Assembly: GCF_907165205.1 (NCBI RefSeq)
Contig: NC_058191.1
Location: 18,478,501 to 18,542,500 of the forward strand
DNA from: Coccinella septempunctata
Lineage: Eukaryota > Arthropoda > Insecta > Coleoptera > Coccinellidae
DNA length: 64,000 nt
Direction: 5' to 3'
This document shows, piece by piece, positions 1 to 11,427 of this stretch. The notes under the pieces are model-generated. The model did no database searches. It saw only the letters and a program-made list of their open reading frames with translations, and had not been told where the DNA came from. Both the position numbers and the translations under genes were made by a program. The stretch's first letter is position 1; every line of letters starts with the position of its first letter.

Positions 1-2479
1 TCAGATAATCTCGTGTAACATAAATGGAATCAACACTCGGAAAGCCGAGATAGAAGAAATAATATATGAGAGAACCTGATATAATAGCCCTACAGGAAAC
101 AAGAATAAACCGGAACAGACGACTGAATTTCATGAATTATGGAACATATAGATGCGACAGAATTAAAAACTCCGGAGGAGGAGTAGCAATATTAGTGAGA
201 ACAGATCTGAAACATTACTTCAAAAGTAGATCCGACGAAACACAAGGAGACACAGAAACAGTTTCGATTGTTGTCGAAATTACCTCGGCATACAAGCCAC
301 CACAAAACAATTTATTGGAAGAAGAGATAAGCAACATGATGGAAGGAACAAACCCGGAAATCTGCATCGGAGATTTCAACTGTGAATCCCCATTATGGAA
401 TAGCAGAACAGAAAATATAAATGGCGAAAAACTCAAGGATTTCGCCGAAAAACAAAATGCCATAGTGATTGGACCAGAGTTACCGACATATCTTGCTTTT
501 GGTATAGGAATACCAGATGTAATAGATATCGCGATATTGAAAAATATAACTCAAGAATTCTCGATTGAAACTGTGGAAGATGGAACCTCAAACCACAATC
601 CCGTGGAATTGGCAATTGGAGAAAGCCCAAGAGAAAAACTATTGGAATTAAGAGAATATACCAATTGGGCTAAATACAGCCTTTCAATACAATAGGAAAT
701 AACAGAAATCCCAACAATAAGCACTCCAGAGGATCTGGAATGTGCGGTTGATAAACTGGAAGAGATTATATTGAAAGCTTACGAAAAAAGCACGAGGAGA
801 GTGAAGAGACCAAGTCATCCGCATGGCGATACGCCTAAAGAAGTAAAAGATCTTATACGAGAAAATCGAAGACTCAGAAGAATATATCGGATGAATAAAA
901 ATGATCTGGATAAAATTAACCTCAACCGCCATAGCCAAGTTCTGAAAAATGCCCTGAAAGATCTTACAACAAGCAGATGGAACAAAAGGGTTCAAGAACT
1001 CGAATACAATTGATCATTCTGCATGGAGAATGCAAAAGAGCCTACGAGGAGAAAAGACTAAAATTACTCACCTACACGGAGAAAGAAGAATGGCGTATAA
1101 CAATACTGATAAGGCAGATGCATTGGCGGACTCGATCGAACGAGAATCGAGAACAAATTACAGGATAGGCGACGATAATGAAGATTTGGAAGAACTGGTT
1201 GAAGAAAATGAAGAAGAAATGTATGAATTACCAGCGGCTGCTGAAATAGACAAACCAACATCGCCAAATGATATCAGGGAAATAATTAAAAGTTTGGAGA
1301 AGAGGAAAGCTCCCGGAAGCGATAAAATAACGAGTGTAATGTTGAAGAAATTACCTAGAAAAGGTATAGCTGGAATTATGAGGACAGAACACTACTCAGA
1401 AAAATGGAGAACAGCGGAAGTCATAGTGTTCAATAAACCATTCAAAGAGAAGTTCTCACAAAACTACAGACCGATAAGTCTACGGTCAGCGTTAGTAAAA
1501 GTAGTAGAAAGAATTATCGCCACGAGGCTAAATGAGGAAACCGAAAATCTGAAACTAATACCACCAAAACAGTTCGGATTCAGAAGTAGCAGTAGTAGAA
1601 GAATCTAAGAACCATGTAACGTTATATGCTGACGACACAGGCATAGCAACTCGATACCGCACCGAGTTCTACAAGAAACAATTGACGAAACAAATGACTG
1701 GTGCATGAAGTGGAAAATCAAGCACAATGGACAGAAGAGCCAAACAATATTACTACAGAAGAGAAGACTGCGACCCACAACGAATCTAAAAGTTGACGGC
1801 GTAGAAATCGACGGGAAAAATGAAGCCAAATATTTAGGAATAACGCTTGACAGAGGACTCACTTGGAAAAGTAATATCAAACAAGCAATCGACAAAACGA
1901 AAGCAGCGATGAATAGACTCTACCCTCTAATACGAAGAAGAAGCCACATGGCGAAACGAAAGAGACAAAATTGAAGATAATCAAAGCCGTTGCTAGGCCT
2001 CAACTGACTTATGGATCAGTTGCCTGGGTTTTCGCGGCAAAGAGCCATATCAAAAGAATTCACGCCACTGAAAACAAGCTGCTACGATGTGCAATAGATG
2101 CACCTTGGTTTGTCAGGAATAGACAGATTTATAGGGACCTAAAATGGGAAACCATCACGTAAGTTGCGAATTTACCGAAGGATACCAGGAGATCAATTAA
2201 AAAGAGATTAAAATAAGAACAGAAACTTATTGAAAATTCAAATAAAGTGTTATCCAGTAGAGGATGAACACATAAATCCCATCACGATATTGTGCGAGAA
2301 GAAAACCGAATCAGAGATGAACGGTTTATGGGCAAATGCCCGGAATCAATATTCAAGAAGCAGTTAGGGGTTTTTAGTGAGTCTCGAGCTCAGAAGAGTG
2401 AGAATCTCCACACTTGTTCCCCCTCAGGAGAGGATGGTTCGTCTGACTTGCAGATTTTCCCCCTGCTACACCAAAAAAA
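1..2479 (+). mobile_element. Jockey-like LINE family A, copy A0 (5' end outside the window)
   Basis: This is the ORF2 and 3' UTR portion of a non-LTR retrotransposon. It aligns along its length with copy A2 (21021-25676), starting about ten codons into ORF2. It ends in the family 3' UTR (TTTTCCCCCTGCTACACC) and a short A-run at 2473-2479. Against A2 it lacks about 0.3 kb of RT core near 1588 and a stretch of the C-terminal region near 2162. It is an old, dead copy. Confidence 0.93.
3..2211 (+). pseudogene. Family A ORF2 remnant (endonuclease + reverse transcriptase), copy A0
   Basis: In intact jockey-type LINEs ORF2 encodes an AP-type endonuclease that nicks the target and a reverse transcriptase that copies the RNA at the nick. 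The endonuclease is open from 66 to 695 (QETRINRN, IGDFNCESPLWN, TSNHNPVEL), with a stop at 693-695. Frame then shifts among 771-1013, 1030-1608, 1705-1974 and 1971-2162. RT motifs NYRPISL and QFGFR are present, but the following RT core is deleted: the sequence jumps near 1588 to the catalytic-loop region, where only a partial LYADDTG-like reading survives before the LGITLD and PQLTYG segments. The product cannot be functional. Confidence 0.92.
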
Positions 2480-4675
2480 TAGGTTTCTGGACTCTCACAG
2501 GATCATAGTCGTGTTGATAGTTGTATGCTGCCTATATCTTTTATAGGTTAAGCTTTTCTTCAGTTACATTCAAATTCTTAACTGATCTCTCGGTCTTCGG
2601 TGGTAGGTTCTTGACCTTCTAGCTTCTTCTGTTGGATCGTAGTCGACTAGTCTTCGTAGTTCCTCATTTGGATGTTGTTTGGCTTTGTCGAATATCCTTT
2701 CCGCCTTTCTCTTCATAAATTCTGTAACTGGTTACCATTCCAAGTCCTTGTAGATTTGTTTGTTCCTAACAAACCAGGGAACATCCGTCGCCTTTCTAAG
2801 GAGTTTATTCTCAGTGGCCTGTTTTCTCGTGATGCGGATCTTGGCTGCGAAGCTCCATGCCGCCGATCCATATGTGAGTTGTGGTCGCGCGATAGTTTTA
2901 ATCATCGTCAACTTGATGTTCTTATTCATATGACTTCTTTTGCCTATGAGTGGATAAAGTCTACTCATTGCGGCTTTTGTTTTATCAACTGCACATTTGA
3001 TGTGGTTTTTCCATGTTAGTCCTCTGTCAAGCTTCACTCCTAGATATGTTGCTTCATTTTCCCATTCAACCTCTTCTCCATCAACTTCAAGGTTTTATTT
3101 CATCCTCAATCTTCTCTTTTGCAGTAAAATTGCTTGAGACTTTCTTCCATTGATTTGAATTTTCAATTTGATGCACCATTTGTGAAATTTATCTATGGCT
3201 TCCTGCAGTCTCTGGTGTATGATCTCTGGGCGTCGATGTCTGAACGCTATTCCTGTATCATCTTCGTACAAGGTGAGCATATTTCTAGCATTCTTCGGGA
3301 TATCATGAACGTATATTACGTAATGCAGAGGTCCAAGTACCGATCCTTGAGGCACTCCCGCTTCCAATTGTCTGGTTTGAGAAGTTGCTCCATCTATTTT
3401 CACATAGAAGTTTCTATTCCTCAGATAGTTCCTTATAATCTTGCACAGCTTGGTCGAATATCCTGTTTTTTTTTCATCTTGTAGATTAGGCCTTCGTGCC
3501 ATACTCTATAAAAAGCTCTCTCAATATCTATCAGAACTAATCCTGTGGCCTGTTTGGTCTGCATTCCTTCGGTGACGTATTCCATGAACCGCAGCAATTG
3601 GAGTTCAGTCGAAATCCAAATCGTTCGGGTGAAATTATCTTCAACATTTCTGTTTCCTCATTCAGCCTTTTAGCGATAACCCTCTCGACGATTTTTCCTA
3701 GTGCTGATAGTAGACTGATTGGTCTATAATTTTGAGGAAATTTCCGTTCCTTTCCAGGCTTGTTGAAAACTATAATTTCTGCAGTTTTCAATCTCTTCGG
3801 GTAGTATTCGGTCCTCATCACTCCGTTTGTTATATTCGTCAATGCTGCTATTCCTTTTCTAGGCAATTTCTTCAACATATAATTCGTTATACTATCTTCT
3901 CCTGGCGCTTTCCTGTTTTTCAAATTCATTATGAACTCTTTGATCTCCGTTGGTGAAGCCGGTTTTGGAATGATTTCGGTTTCCGGTGGTTCCATCATCA
4001 AATTTTCGTTTGCCTCCACTTCTTCTTCTAGATCTTCATTGTCATCATCATTACTGTAGTCTATTTTGGCTTCTTTCTCAATTGAGTCGGCAAGTGCTTC
4101 GGCTTTTTCAAGTCTCGTACATACCATTCCGTTTGCTCCATGCAGTGGAGGTATAACTGTCCGTTCTCGTCGTAAGCGTTTTTTATTTTCCAAGCCGAGT
4201 AATCTATTGTATTCAGTTCCCTCAATCTCTGGTGCCATGTGTTATTGAGCAGTTCTGTTGCAGCATTTTTCAATATCTCACTATGCTTATTCAGTTTCTT
4301 CTTGTCTTCTTCTCTTTTTGTTGTTCTGTAGGTTTTTCTTAGTCTTCTGTTCTTTTTTATGAGTTCCTTTATATCCCTTGGCGTATCTCCATGTGAATGT
4401 TTTGGAACTGGTTTCCTCATTCTCTTGGTGCTTTCTTCATGGGCTCCTTTTATTTGATTTTCCAATTTTTCAACTGCTTCATCTAATTCATCCCGGGTGT
4501 TTATTTGGGGAATTTCCGTGATTTTCTCCTGAAGTAAATTCTTATATTTCCTCCAGTCTGTGCGATCCTTGTTTTGTGTCTCTTCTTCGTTTCTTGGGCC
4601 ATGTCCCACTATGAATTCTATGGGATTGTGGTCTTCTATTGTATCAAAGCTGATTTCTTCAGTGATATTTTTCAT
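2480..4675 (-). mobile_element. Family A-related LINE, minus-strand copy Am, 5'-truncated
   Basis: Read on the minus strand this is a diverged relative of families A and B: late endonuclease, RT and C-terminal region, with the 3' UTR reaching about 2480, where it abuts the poly(A) of A0 tail to tail. The 5' side stops at 4675 inside the endonuclease, directly against plus-strand ORF1 sequence of copy A1. No target duplication or separate poly(A) tract was visible. Confidence 0.88.
2620..4675 (-). pseudogene. ORF2 remnant of Am (endonuclease C-terminus, RT, C-terminal region)
   Basis: Minus-strand frames 4675-4061, 4238-3537, 3502-3095 and 3037-2732 carry consecutive parts of a jockey-type ORF2: the endonuclease end (EDHNPIEF), RT finger and palm motifs (QNYRPISLLSALGK, GVPQGSVLGPL), the catalytic loop as LYEDDTG where relatives here read LYADDTG, and the RPQLTYGSAAW C-terminal region. 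Several frameshifts separate the blocks. Alanine to glutamate next to the catalytic aspartates would be expected to impair RT, and the endonuclease N-terminus is absent. Similarity to family B is clear but lower than between the A copies, suggesting a separate subfamily. Confidence 0.9.
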
Positions 4676-5177
4676 TACTCTTCTGATGAGGAGACCGTCA
4701 AGAAGACTACGGGAGTGCCTAAAAGGGATAAAATCCCACCCATCACGATGATGGGTACATCAGATTGGGTAGAGATCTCAAAAGCTCTCTATACCAAGAA
4801 GTTCAGGTATAACCGGGCTACTGAAGTGAAGATGATTACATAAAAATAAATAAATTCTTCGACCAACTTGGAAAGGAGTACTTCACATACCAGATGGAGA
4901 AGGAAAAGAAAATTTACTCCGTCATTAGGCATCTACCAATAAACGTAGATCTGGAATTAATAAAAAATGTCCTGAGGTTCTAGGGAATCGATGATGCTGA
5001 GGTGTATAGAATGACATCAAACAATACAAGAAAGCCGATAGCATTATATCTGGTTAAAACTCAAAAGAAGGAGATGTTCGACATCCAACGACTCTACAAC
5101 CTCTGTATTGTAGTCGAATCAAAAAAGAAGGCAGAAAGTCCAAGCCAATGCTTCAGATGCCAAAGGTACGGACACGC
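4676..5177 (+). pseudogene. A1 ORF1 (gag-like), first fragment
   Basis: ORF1 of jockey-type LINEs is an RNA-binding gag-like protein. This piece matches A2 ORF1 from SSDEET through the KRDKIPPITMMGTSDWVEIS segment, the PRE_C2HC-like region and the first zinc knuckle (CFRCQRYGHA). It contains stops and frame changes (for example around 4840), so it is dead. It breaks at ACGGACACGC, the 10-bp duplication flanking the LINE C insertion, and resumes at 10923. Confidence 0.9.
5168..5177 (+). repeat. Target-site duplication, left copy (LINE C in A1 ORF1)
   Basis: ACGGACACGC occurs here and again at 10923-10932. Between the copies lies 5'-truncated LINE C with a short tandem-repeat tail. Joining across one copy restores the family A ORF1 reading seen in A2, so this is a target duplication. 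Confidence 0.85.
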
Positions 5178-5942
5178 CTTCGACTCGGTGAATCGGAGAG
5201 CGCTATGGAAAATCATGGCCCGCCTTGTAGTACCCGAAAAATTCTTAGCAGTGTGTAAAAGCCTTCATACCAACAACACCGCTAGAATACAGCGTAATGG
5301 CTCTACAACCGACCATTTCTTAACCAACTCTGGAATCAAACAAGGCTGCGTGTTAGCGCCTTTACTGTTCAATATTTTCGCCATAGCCGTCTCGATAATT
5401 GCTGACATGAGTATGCCTGTACGAGGTGTTGGAATAAGATTCAGATTTGATGGAGGCCTATTTAACCTGAAGCGCCTCAGAGCAAAAACCCGTTCAAGGG
5501 TTATCATGGAACATCATGGAACTTCAATATCCAGACGACTGCGCACTTATCACTAGCAGCCCAGAGGATTTACAGATAATGCTGGACACCTATAATATAC
5601 GAAGCTTTAGGCCTTAGACTGAATATCAACAAAACCAAAATCCTGGTAAGTCCCCCAGAAAGCCTTCCAACACATATCAGCCTGGAGAATGAAACCCTAG
5701 AACAGGTCGAGCAGCTTGGGAAGCTTCATAAATACTAGGGCTAACCTAGACACGGAAATACACAACCGTATCAATTCGGCATCACGGGCATTCTGGAAGC
5801 TAAAGGTCAGAGTGTTTCAAAATCACGACCTCAATCTGAAGACCAAGACAGCTGTTTACAAAGCAGTCGTCCTCCCAATGCTTCTTTACGGAAGCGAAAG
5901 CTGGACGCCCTACAGGCGACATATTAAACAGCTTGAACATAT
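5178..5942 (+). pseudogene. LINE C reverse transcriptase, 5' part
   Basis: Two frames cover the RT core: one to about 5535 (GIKQGCVLAPLLFNIFA) and, after a frameshift, one through TLEQVEQLG and KAVVLPMLLYGSESW near the end. The catalytic loop region near 5525-5545 is frameshifted: an LQYPDDCALI-like reading is seen where a YADD-type motif would be expected. The 5' end is fused in frame to A1 ORF1, giving an accidental 184-codon chimeric ORF (5002-5556). It is interrupted by the Copia1 LTR at 5943 and continues at 10361. Confidence 0.85.
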
Positions 5943-6093
5943 TGAAGTAGAATCAGTGATTCTTATAGGTAAAGGAAAAAGCGTGACTTTTCTTGAAATG
6001 ACTTTATTGACAACACTTCTATATTTTCTAACAATAATGTGACTGTAGCCTTCTAAATATATACCTAATTTTAATTAACACTTCACTTCAACA
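5943..6093 (-). repeat. Copia1 3' LTR
   Basis: It matches the LTR at 10184-10360 but lacks two short internal stretches (after TTCTTATAGGTA and after ATATTTTCT), about 30 bp in total. Both start TG and end CA on the plus strand. Confidence 0.9.
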
Positions 6094-6147
6094 CTTTCCC
6101 TTGTTGAATAAAATTTGGAAACAAGTGAAAAAGAAATTGACATTAGT

Positions 6148-8041
6148 CTAAACAAGTCCCATTCTGTTGCACAGTATCTTCAAACGAGGAGTAGACAGAG
6201 GCTTGGTCATGATATCTGCAACTTGATCTTCTGAAGACACTTTCTTGACAGACAATCTACCATCGGCTACTTGCTCTCGAATAAAGAAATGCTTTCTTTG
6301 AATACGTTTTGTTCTGCGATGATATTCTGGATTTTCCGCAAGTCTTACAGCAGCAGCATTATCTATTTGTAGAATTGGAACTTCTTTCAAAATGCTCATT
6401 TGATTCAACAAACGACTAAGCCAAATTATTTCTTTCGAGGCTTCACTCGCAGCTACAATTTCTGCCTTTGTGGTGGAGTCAGTAACTGACCTTTGACGTT
6501 GACTAATCCACGAAACAGCAGCGCCTGCATAAGTTATCAGAACTCCTGTCGTCGATCTACCTGTCTTGATACATCCACCAAAATCTGCATCAGAAAAACA
6601 TCCAAGAACGCCTTTCTTCTCATTGTGCTTGTATGATAGTCCAAAATTTAGAGTACCTGCTATATATCTGAAAACTCTTTTAAGTCTGTTTATATCTTCA
6701 ATAGTGGGATTTTCGAGTGATCTTGATAGAAAACCAACTGAATATGCTAAATCAGGTCTAGATCCCAACATCAGGTACATTAGAGAGCCCACAGCATGGC
6801 GATATGGAAACTGAGATGCTCTCTCCACTGCTTTCCCTGTATTTGAAGTACTCTCCACACCCTGAAGCATTAGTGATGAAAGTGATTTACATCCCATAAA
6901 ATTGAAACGTTCAAGTATTTTCTGAGCGAAAGACGTTTGACACACTTTAATGTTACCATTTGACTGTCTCTCGATTTCAAGTCCCAAAAAATAGGAGGCT
7001 TTTTCAGAAGTAATCTTGAACTCGGCTCGAAGCTGATCCAAAAATCTCTCTAATTCTGCTCTACTGGTCGATGCTATGATTCCATCATCTACATATAGAT
7101 AGACCATTTTCGTTTCTAATCAACATACAAGGCTCCTCATCGCTAGCCTTAAACTTCAGCAATTCAAGAAATTTTCCAATGCGTTTATTCCAGCATCTTG
7201 GTGACTGCTTGAGTCCATATAGACTTTTCTTGAGCTTCCAAACTCTATCAGTGCCATCATTAAATCCCTCTGGTTGCTGCAAATAGATATTTTCTTTTAA
7301 CTCTCCATACAGAAAAGCTGTTGAAACATCAAATTGAAATAAGTGCATCTTTTCTGTTGCAGCAACACCAAGCATCAAACGAATAGTTTGCAATTTTGCA
7401 ACAGGACTGAATGTTTTAGAATAATCAATGCCTTCTCGTTGATTATATCCTTTCGCAACAAGTCTTGACTTTCTCTTGTCGATACTTCCATCAGGTTTCA
7501 TTTTTACTTTATATAAGCTTTTGCAAGACAGCGCACTAGCTCCATTTGGCAATTTCACCAAGTCGTAGGTATCATTTTCATGTAAAGAAGACAATTCATT
7601 TTGCATTGACTCCACCCATTCTTTACCATACCTGCCATTTACAGCTTCGTGATAACTTTGAGGATCCTCTTCAGATATCATAATCATTACAAAGTCATCA
7701 TAGTACGTTGACGCTCTTATTGTATTCCTGTCACGTAATTTTCGGTTTTCTGGTCTTTCAGTTTGCTCTACATTGACATCTGACTCACATCTTTCTCTGG
7801 ATTCCCCATCATCTGAATCTTCTTCAGACGATTCTTGCTGACACGGTTCCTTTCCAACCAATTCTTTTTCAGAAGGAGGACCCAGGATAGGCACTTCAAC
7901 TTTCTCAACACAGTCGCGAAGAGTTTCTTGAAAGCGTACATCTCTGGAAAGAATGACTCTTCTTTCTTGTGGAATATAAATACGGTAGCGCTCATCGCCA
8001 TCGTAACAAACTAAATTGCCTTTCTGAGCTTTCTTATCCAT
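6148..8041 (-). pseudogene. Copia1 pol, RT and RNase H part
   Basis: Frame 8041-7085 carries the end of integrase, a linker and the RVT_2-type RT (RLVAKGYNQREGIDYSKTFS, LFQFDVSTAFLYGELKENIY, LKKSLYGLKQSPRCW). Frame 7107-6148 continues with the catalytic YLYVDDGI loop and RNase H (FSDADFGGC, TTKAEIVAASEA, HFFIREQVADG). One frameshift lies around 7085-7107, just before the YVDD box; otherwise both blocks are open, so this half decayed little. In an intact element it makes cDNA in the cytoplasmic virus-like particle. Confidence 0.93.
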
Positions 8042-8071
8042 CTTATGTCTTTTCTGTGCAGGAACATGTAA

Positions 8072-9497
8072 CTAGCAGTCAGAACTGATGATACGAAGAT
8101 GACTAATTCTTGGGTTTTCACCAAACCAGAGTTCGTATGGACTCACTCCATGAATCGATGATTTTCCAGTTCTGTTTAATACATATACTGCTGTCGTAAC
8201 TAGCTCAGCCCAAATCGCTTGAGGAAACTGAACATCAGCATTCGAGTACATAAATGTCCTAGCCATCTCAACAATTGTTCTGTTCTCTCGTTCACTGCCA
8301 TTCTGCTGTGGTGTATAAGGAGCTGTCAACCTCTGTGCAATTCCTCTTTCAAGCAAAATATTTCGAACATCTGCATTGTCAAACTCTCCTCCATTGTCAC
8401 TCAAAAGTTCTTTGATGTTGTGTCCCTGTATCTCTGCGTGAGCAAGCATCTGTTTCAAAACTATTTTGACATCTGATTTCTGTCTGATGACAAAACTATA
8501 CCTAAATTTTGTATAACTATCTTTGAGAACAACTAAATAACGCTTCTTCTGAAAAGACTCAGCAAAAGGTCCACAAACATCAGTTGAAATCAGCTCTCCT
8601 GGTTAAGAAGCCTTTCTTCTAGTACCGAAGGGCAATCTGTGAGACTTTCCATAAATACATGGTTCACACATTTTATCATCTAATTTCACTTTAATATCTA
8701 ATTCCCGTTCAAGCTTCTCCTTTACATGTCTTTTATCTTGATGCCCCCATCTTTCATGATACAACTGTAATAGATCTCTTGATTCTACCAAGTTAACAGT
8801 TGAACATCTGCCCGGACTAACAGTCTTAATTTCTGCCTTATATAATGTTCCATTTTTCTCCCGAGTACCCAAAAACACTGGAGAACCATTCACAGATAGA
8901 GAACAGGAGGTGACTGTTGACCGAAACAAGCTATTTGAATTCTTATCATGAGCAGATAATGGAGAAAATAAATTTCTTGCAATCTTAGGAACTAACCAAA
9001 CATCCTGTAACTGTAAACGTTTGGTCTTACCATTTACTTTGGATTCTATTTCTATGCATCCACTAGCAACAGCATTTAAACGTCAATCTCCAGCTGCTTT
9101 AATAATGCAACAATTCTCAAACTTATTGAAAGTATCGAACCAATCTGAGCGATTTGTTACATGCTTTGTAGCACCGTTATCTATCCACCAATCTTCAGTA
9201 TTAGGCTCAGCAGCTAAAATTTCATTGTGAATGGATACAAGAGCAATGTTGTCTGTAGGAATCTACAATATTACTCTGAGGATTGGTACCAGCTGAATTA
9301 GCGCGGGGACTACCATCTGCAATCCACCGTTTGCACTGTCGAAGCCAGTGGCCAGGAATATGACAATAATTACATTTACCTTGGTTATGCTTGAATTTTC
9401 TAGAGGAGCTACCATGACTTGATTGTTTCTGATGTCTATCCATTCTGGCTACTAAAGATTCTTGATTACCGCTGCCAACACTAGTTGATGGTTTCAT
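8072..9497 (-). pseudogene. Copia1 zinc knuckle, protease and integrase part
   Basis: From 5' to 3' on the minus strand: a CNYCHIPGHWLRQC zinc knuckle (9497-9222 frame), a protease segment near 9165-9190 whose active-site box reads WWIDNGAT, a pre-integrase HHCC segment with GHQDKRHVKE and CEPCIYGKSHRLPFGT (8929-8603), and an integrase core with LLSDNGGEFD and TPYTPQQNGSERENRT (8458-8072). Stops or frameshifts separate the blocks (near 9230, 8940, 8602-8459), so no single polyprotein is made. The protease box has N where Copia members usually have DSGA; it may be a subfamily trait. Confidence 0.88.
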
Positions 9498-9519
9498 ATT
9501 TCGTTCAAAAACACAGAGC

Positions 9520-10107
9520 TCAATTCATCAAATGTACGAATTTCATCTTTAGTAAGTAGCATCCAATTGGACTTGAAACTTTCAAAGAAACTAGGTGAAA
9601 TATGTAAAATTTTGCATACCAAAAGCAGATCTGGAAGGGGATTTCATTTTTCTCTTTCAAACCATTATTTAGTTCATTCCACAGACTTCTCAACTTGGCT
9701 ACATGAGTGGAAACGTCATCACCCGATGTCCAATTGAATGCAAAGAAATCTGCACATACCTTGAATAACTGATCCCTGGAGGTTGCTTCAAACTGCTGTT
9801 TTAATGCTTCCCATGCTTCACTTGCACTTACTTCGTCCATAATCTTTCGATATACTGCATCTGAGACTGTACTAGTAATCATTGTTTTAGCATAGCTATT
9901 TGCTTTTCGATAAATATCAAAAGCAACTTTATGAGCTCTTTCTTCTTCATTGGTTGCTTCAGTCTTCAACTCACCAGGCTTCTTCAACTTCTGATCAATA
10001 AAATCTAACGCACCTTCATGATAATCTAGTAAATCACGAATTTTACGCTTCCAAACCGGCCAATCTGCTTCACTTGTTAGCGGTTTTATATGTTTCGCAA
10101 ATTCCAT
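9520..10107 (-). pseudogene. Copia1 gag (UBN2-like capsid region)
   Basis: The frame starts MEFAKHIKPL at 10107, about 75 bp inside the 5' LTR, which suits the gag start. It shows the usual Copia gag order: a W-x2-W-K segment (WPVWKRKIRDLL), the helical A-W-x-A-L-x-x-Q-F block (ASEAWEALKQQFEA) and the L-x-x-L-W-x-E-L block. The frame is lost near 9630, where it runs into a shifted tail. Intact gag would form the capsid and package the RNA. Confidence 0.88.
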
Positions 10108-10183
10108 AATCTTCTCTATTAATTGAATGATTCTTCAGAATAGGAGAAACACACCATTCAAAGCATCAGCGCCCATTACCTAT

Positions 10184-10360
10184 TGAAGTAGAATCAGTGA
10201 TTCTTATAGGTACCCTTACGAAGGAAAAAGCGTGACTTGTCTTGAAATAACTTTATTGACAACACTTCTATATTTTCTGACAGTCAAAACCTTTTTAACA
10301 ATAATGTGACTGTAGCCTTCTAAATATATACCTAATTTTAATTAATACTTCACTTCAACA
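10184..10360 (-). repeat. Copia1 5' LTR
   Basis: Full-length partner of 5943-6093. Promoter and start site would lie here on the minus strand. The next inward bases (10165-10183) hold the primer-site-like GGTAATGGGC read on the minus strand. Confidence 0.88.
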
Positions 10361-10922
10361 GAACAAACGCAACAACGTCATCTAAGACAGATAATGCACA
10401 TTAGATGGTTCCACAAAATTTCGAATGCAGAAGTCTTGCAACGCGCGAGTTGTACTACAATTGAGACTCAAGTAACGAGGGCCCGACTCAGATGGAGCGG
10501 CCACATTCTGAGGATGCAAGACGCAAGACTCCCAAAATAGCTCTGTATGGCGAATTGGCAGAGGGAACCCGGAAACCAGGAGGCCAGTATAAGCGGTTTA
10601 AGGATACAGTAAATCAATCCCTAAAATCAATTAATGCCAATCATAACTGGGAACAACTAGCGTTAGACAGGTCACAGTGTTGATCTATGGTGCACAGATA
10701 TAATGGAGACTCGAGAAGAATTCAGCGGCTGCCAGATTTGGTTGGTGACTATCCATGCTCGGAGTGTGGAAGGATATGTAGGTCACGGTTGGGTCTCTTC
10801 AGTCACAGGTGGGCACACAGTCGCGATTAGCTCCAAGAAATTATAAGTCTGTTCTTTTTTTATGTCTTTTTGTAGATTAATTCTCGGTAACGGGATACAG
10901 CAATGAATGAATGAATTAAAGA
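10361..10922 (+). pseudogene. LINE C C-terminal region and 3' end
   Basis: Continuing from 5942, this encodes RHLRQIMHIRWF, RARLRWSGHILRMQDA, RKPGGQYKRFKDT and a terminal C-x2-C-x12-H-x4-H zinc-finger-like motif (from CSECGRICRSR to SHRWAH) at about 10755-10815. The frame shifts several times. The same sequence occurs on the minus strand at 12160-12564, confirming it as a repeat family. A short UTR follows, ending in ATGAATGAATGAAT. Confidence 0.87.
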
Positions 10923-11427
10923 ACGGACACGCACAAAATAAATGCTCCTTCCCCTGGAGATGTGTGTAGTGTTCGGGAAACCATAGCAGCAAAGATTGCG
11001 AACTCATCAGGAAAGGTGTAGAAAGAAACGCTACATGCGTTTTATATGGTCAAGAAGGACATCTAGCAAGCTACCTTGTAGCTTGCTAGAGGGTGGTGAC
11101 CAAAAAGAAGAGAGCCGGCCAAAAACAGTCAGAACAAAAAAAGCCGTCGAATAAGGCAACACCTGCACGAAAAGTTCAGGAAACTGTTAAAACCAAACCT
11201 GCAGAACAGGAAAAAAAGAAAGAAACTTCTTAACCTATGCAGAAGAAAGAGGAACGAAAGAAGCCTCAATTATAACCGACTGAAAATAGTCAACAAGAAA
11301 AAAGAAAAATATCTGAATCAGTCCATGGTTTAGATATTTTCACGGAAAAAATTTTCAACAAGATAATGTTGAAAATTGAAAGAGAAATGGAGAAAAATCC
11401 TCAATTATTATTCAGTAAACTGAATTG
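10923..11427 (+). pseudogene. A1 ORF1, second fragment
   Basis: ORF1 resumes exactly at the duplicated ACGGACACGC and runs through the remaining zinc knuckles (C-x2-C patterns around 10950-11090), the lysine-rich linker and the DIFTEKIFNKIMLKIE C-terminal helix. Several stops and frame changes are present. It ends TGATGG at 11425-11430, where the ORF1 stop overlaps the ORF2 start, as TAATG does in A2 and B. Confidence 0.87.

Larger units (their letters stand above)
5943..10360 (-). mobile_element. Copia-type LTR retrotransposon Copia1 (minus strand)
   Basis: LTRs at 5943-6093 (3') and 10184-10360 (5') begin TGAAGTAGAATCAG and end CACTTCAACA on the plus strand. The order on the minus strand is 5' LTR, gag, protease, integrase, RT, RNase H, 3' LTR, as in Copia. 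Just inside the 5' LTR is a GGTAATGGGC stretch resembling the internal tRNA-iMet primer site used by Drosophila copia, and a purine run (AAGGGAAAG) precedes the 3' LTR. No clean 5-bp target duplication was found. All genes carry stops or frameshifts, so it is inactive. It lies inside LINE C. Confidence 0.93.
5178..10922 (+). mobile_element. RTE-like LINE family C, 5'-truncated, itself split by a Copia element
   Basis: The 5' part (5178-5942) and 3' part (10361-10922) form one LINE: RT from a FDSVNRRALW start through YGSESWTPYRR, then a C-terminal region with a zinc-finger motif, then a 3' end built of ATGA repeats just before 10923. The 10-bp target duplication and simple-repeat tail are the signature of target-primed insertion. 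Clade is assigned by resemblance to RTE/CR1-type insect proteins and is tentative; the insertion structure is secure. Copia element Copia1 occupies 5943-10360. Confidence 0.88.

Noticed and set aside
2480..5177. Am and A1 as one element with a twin-primed 5' inversion
   Set aside because: Am belongs to a more diverged subfamily than A1, and its 3' UTR is separate.
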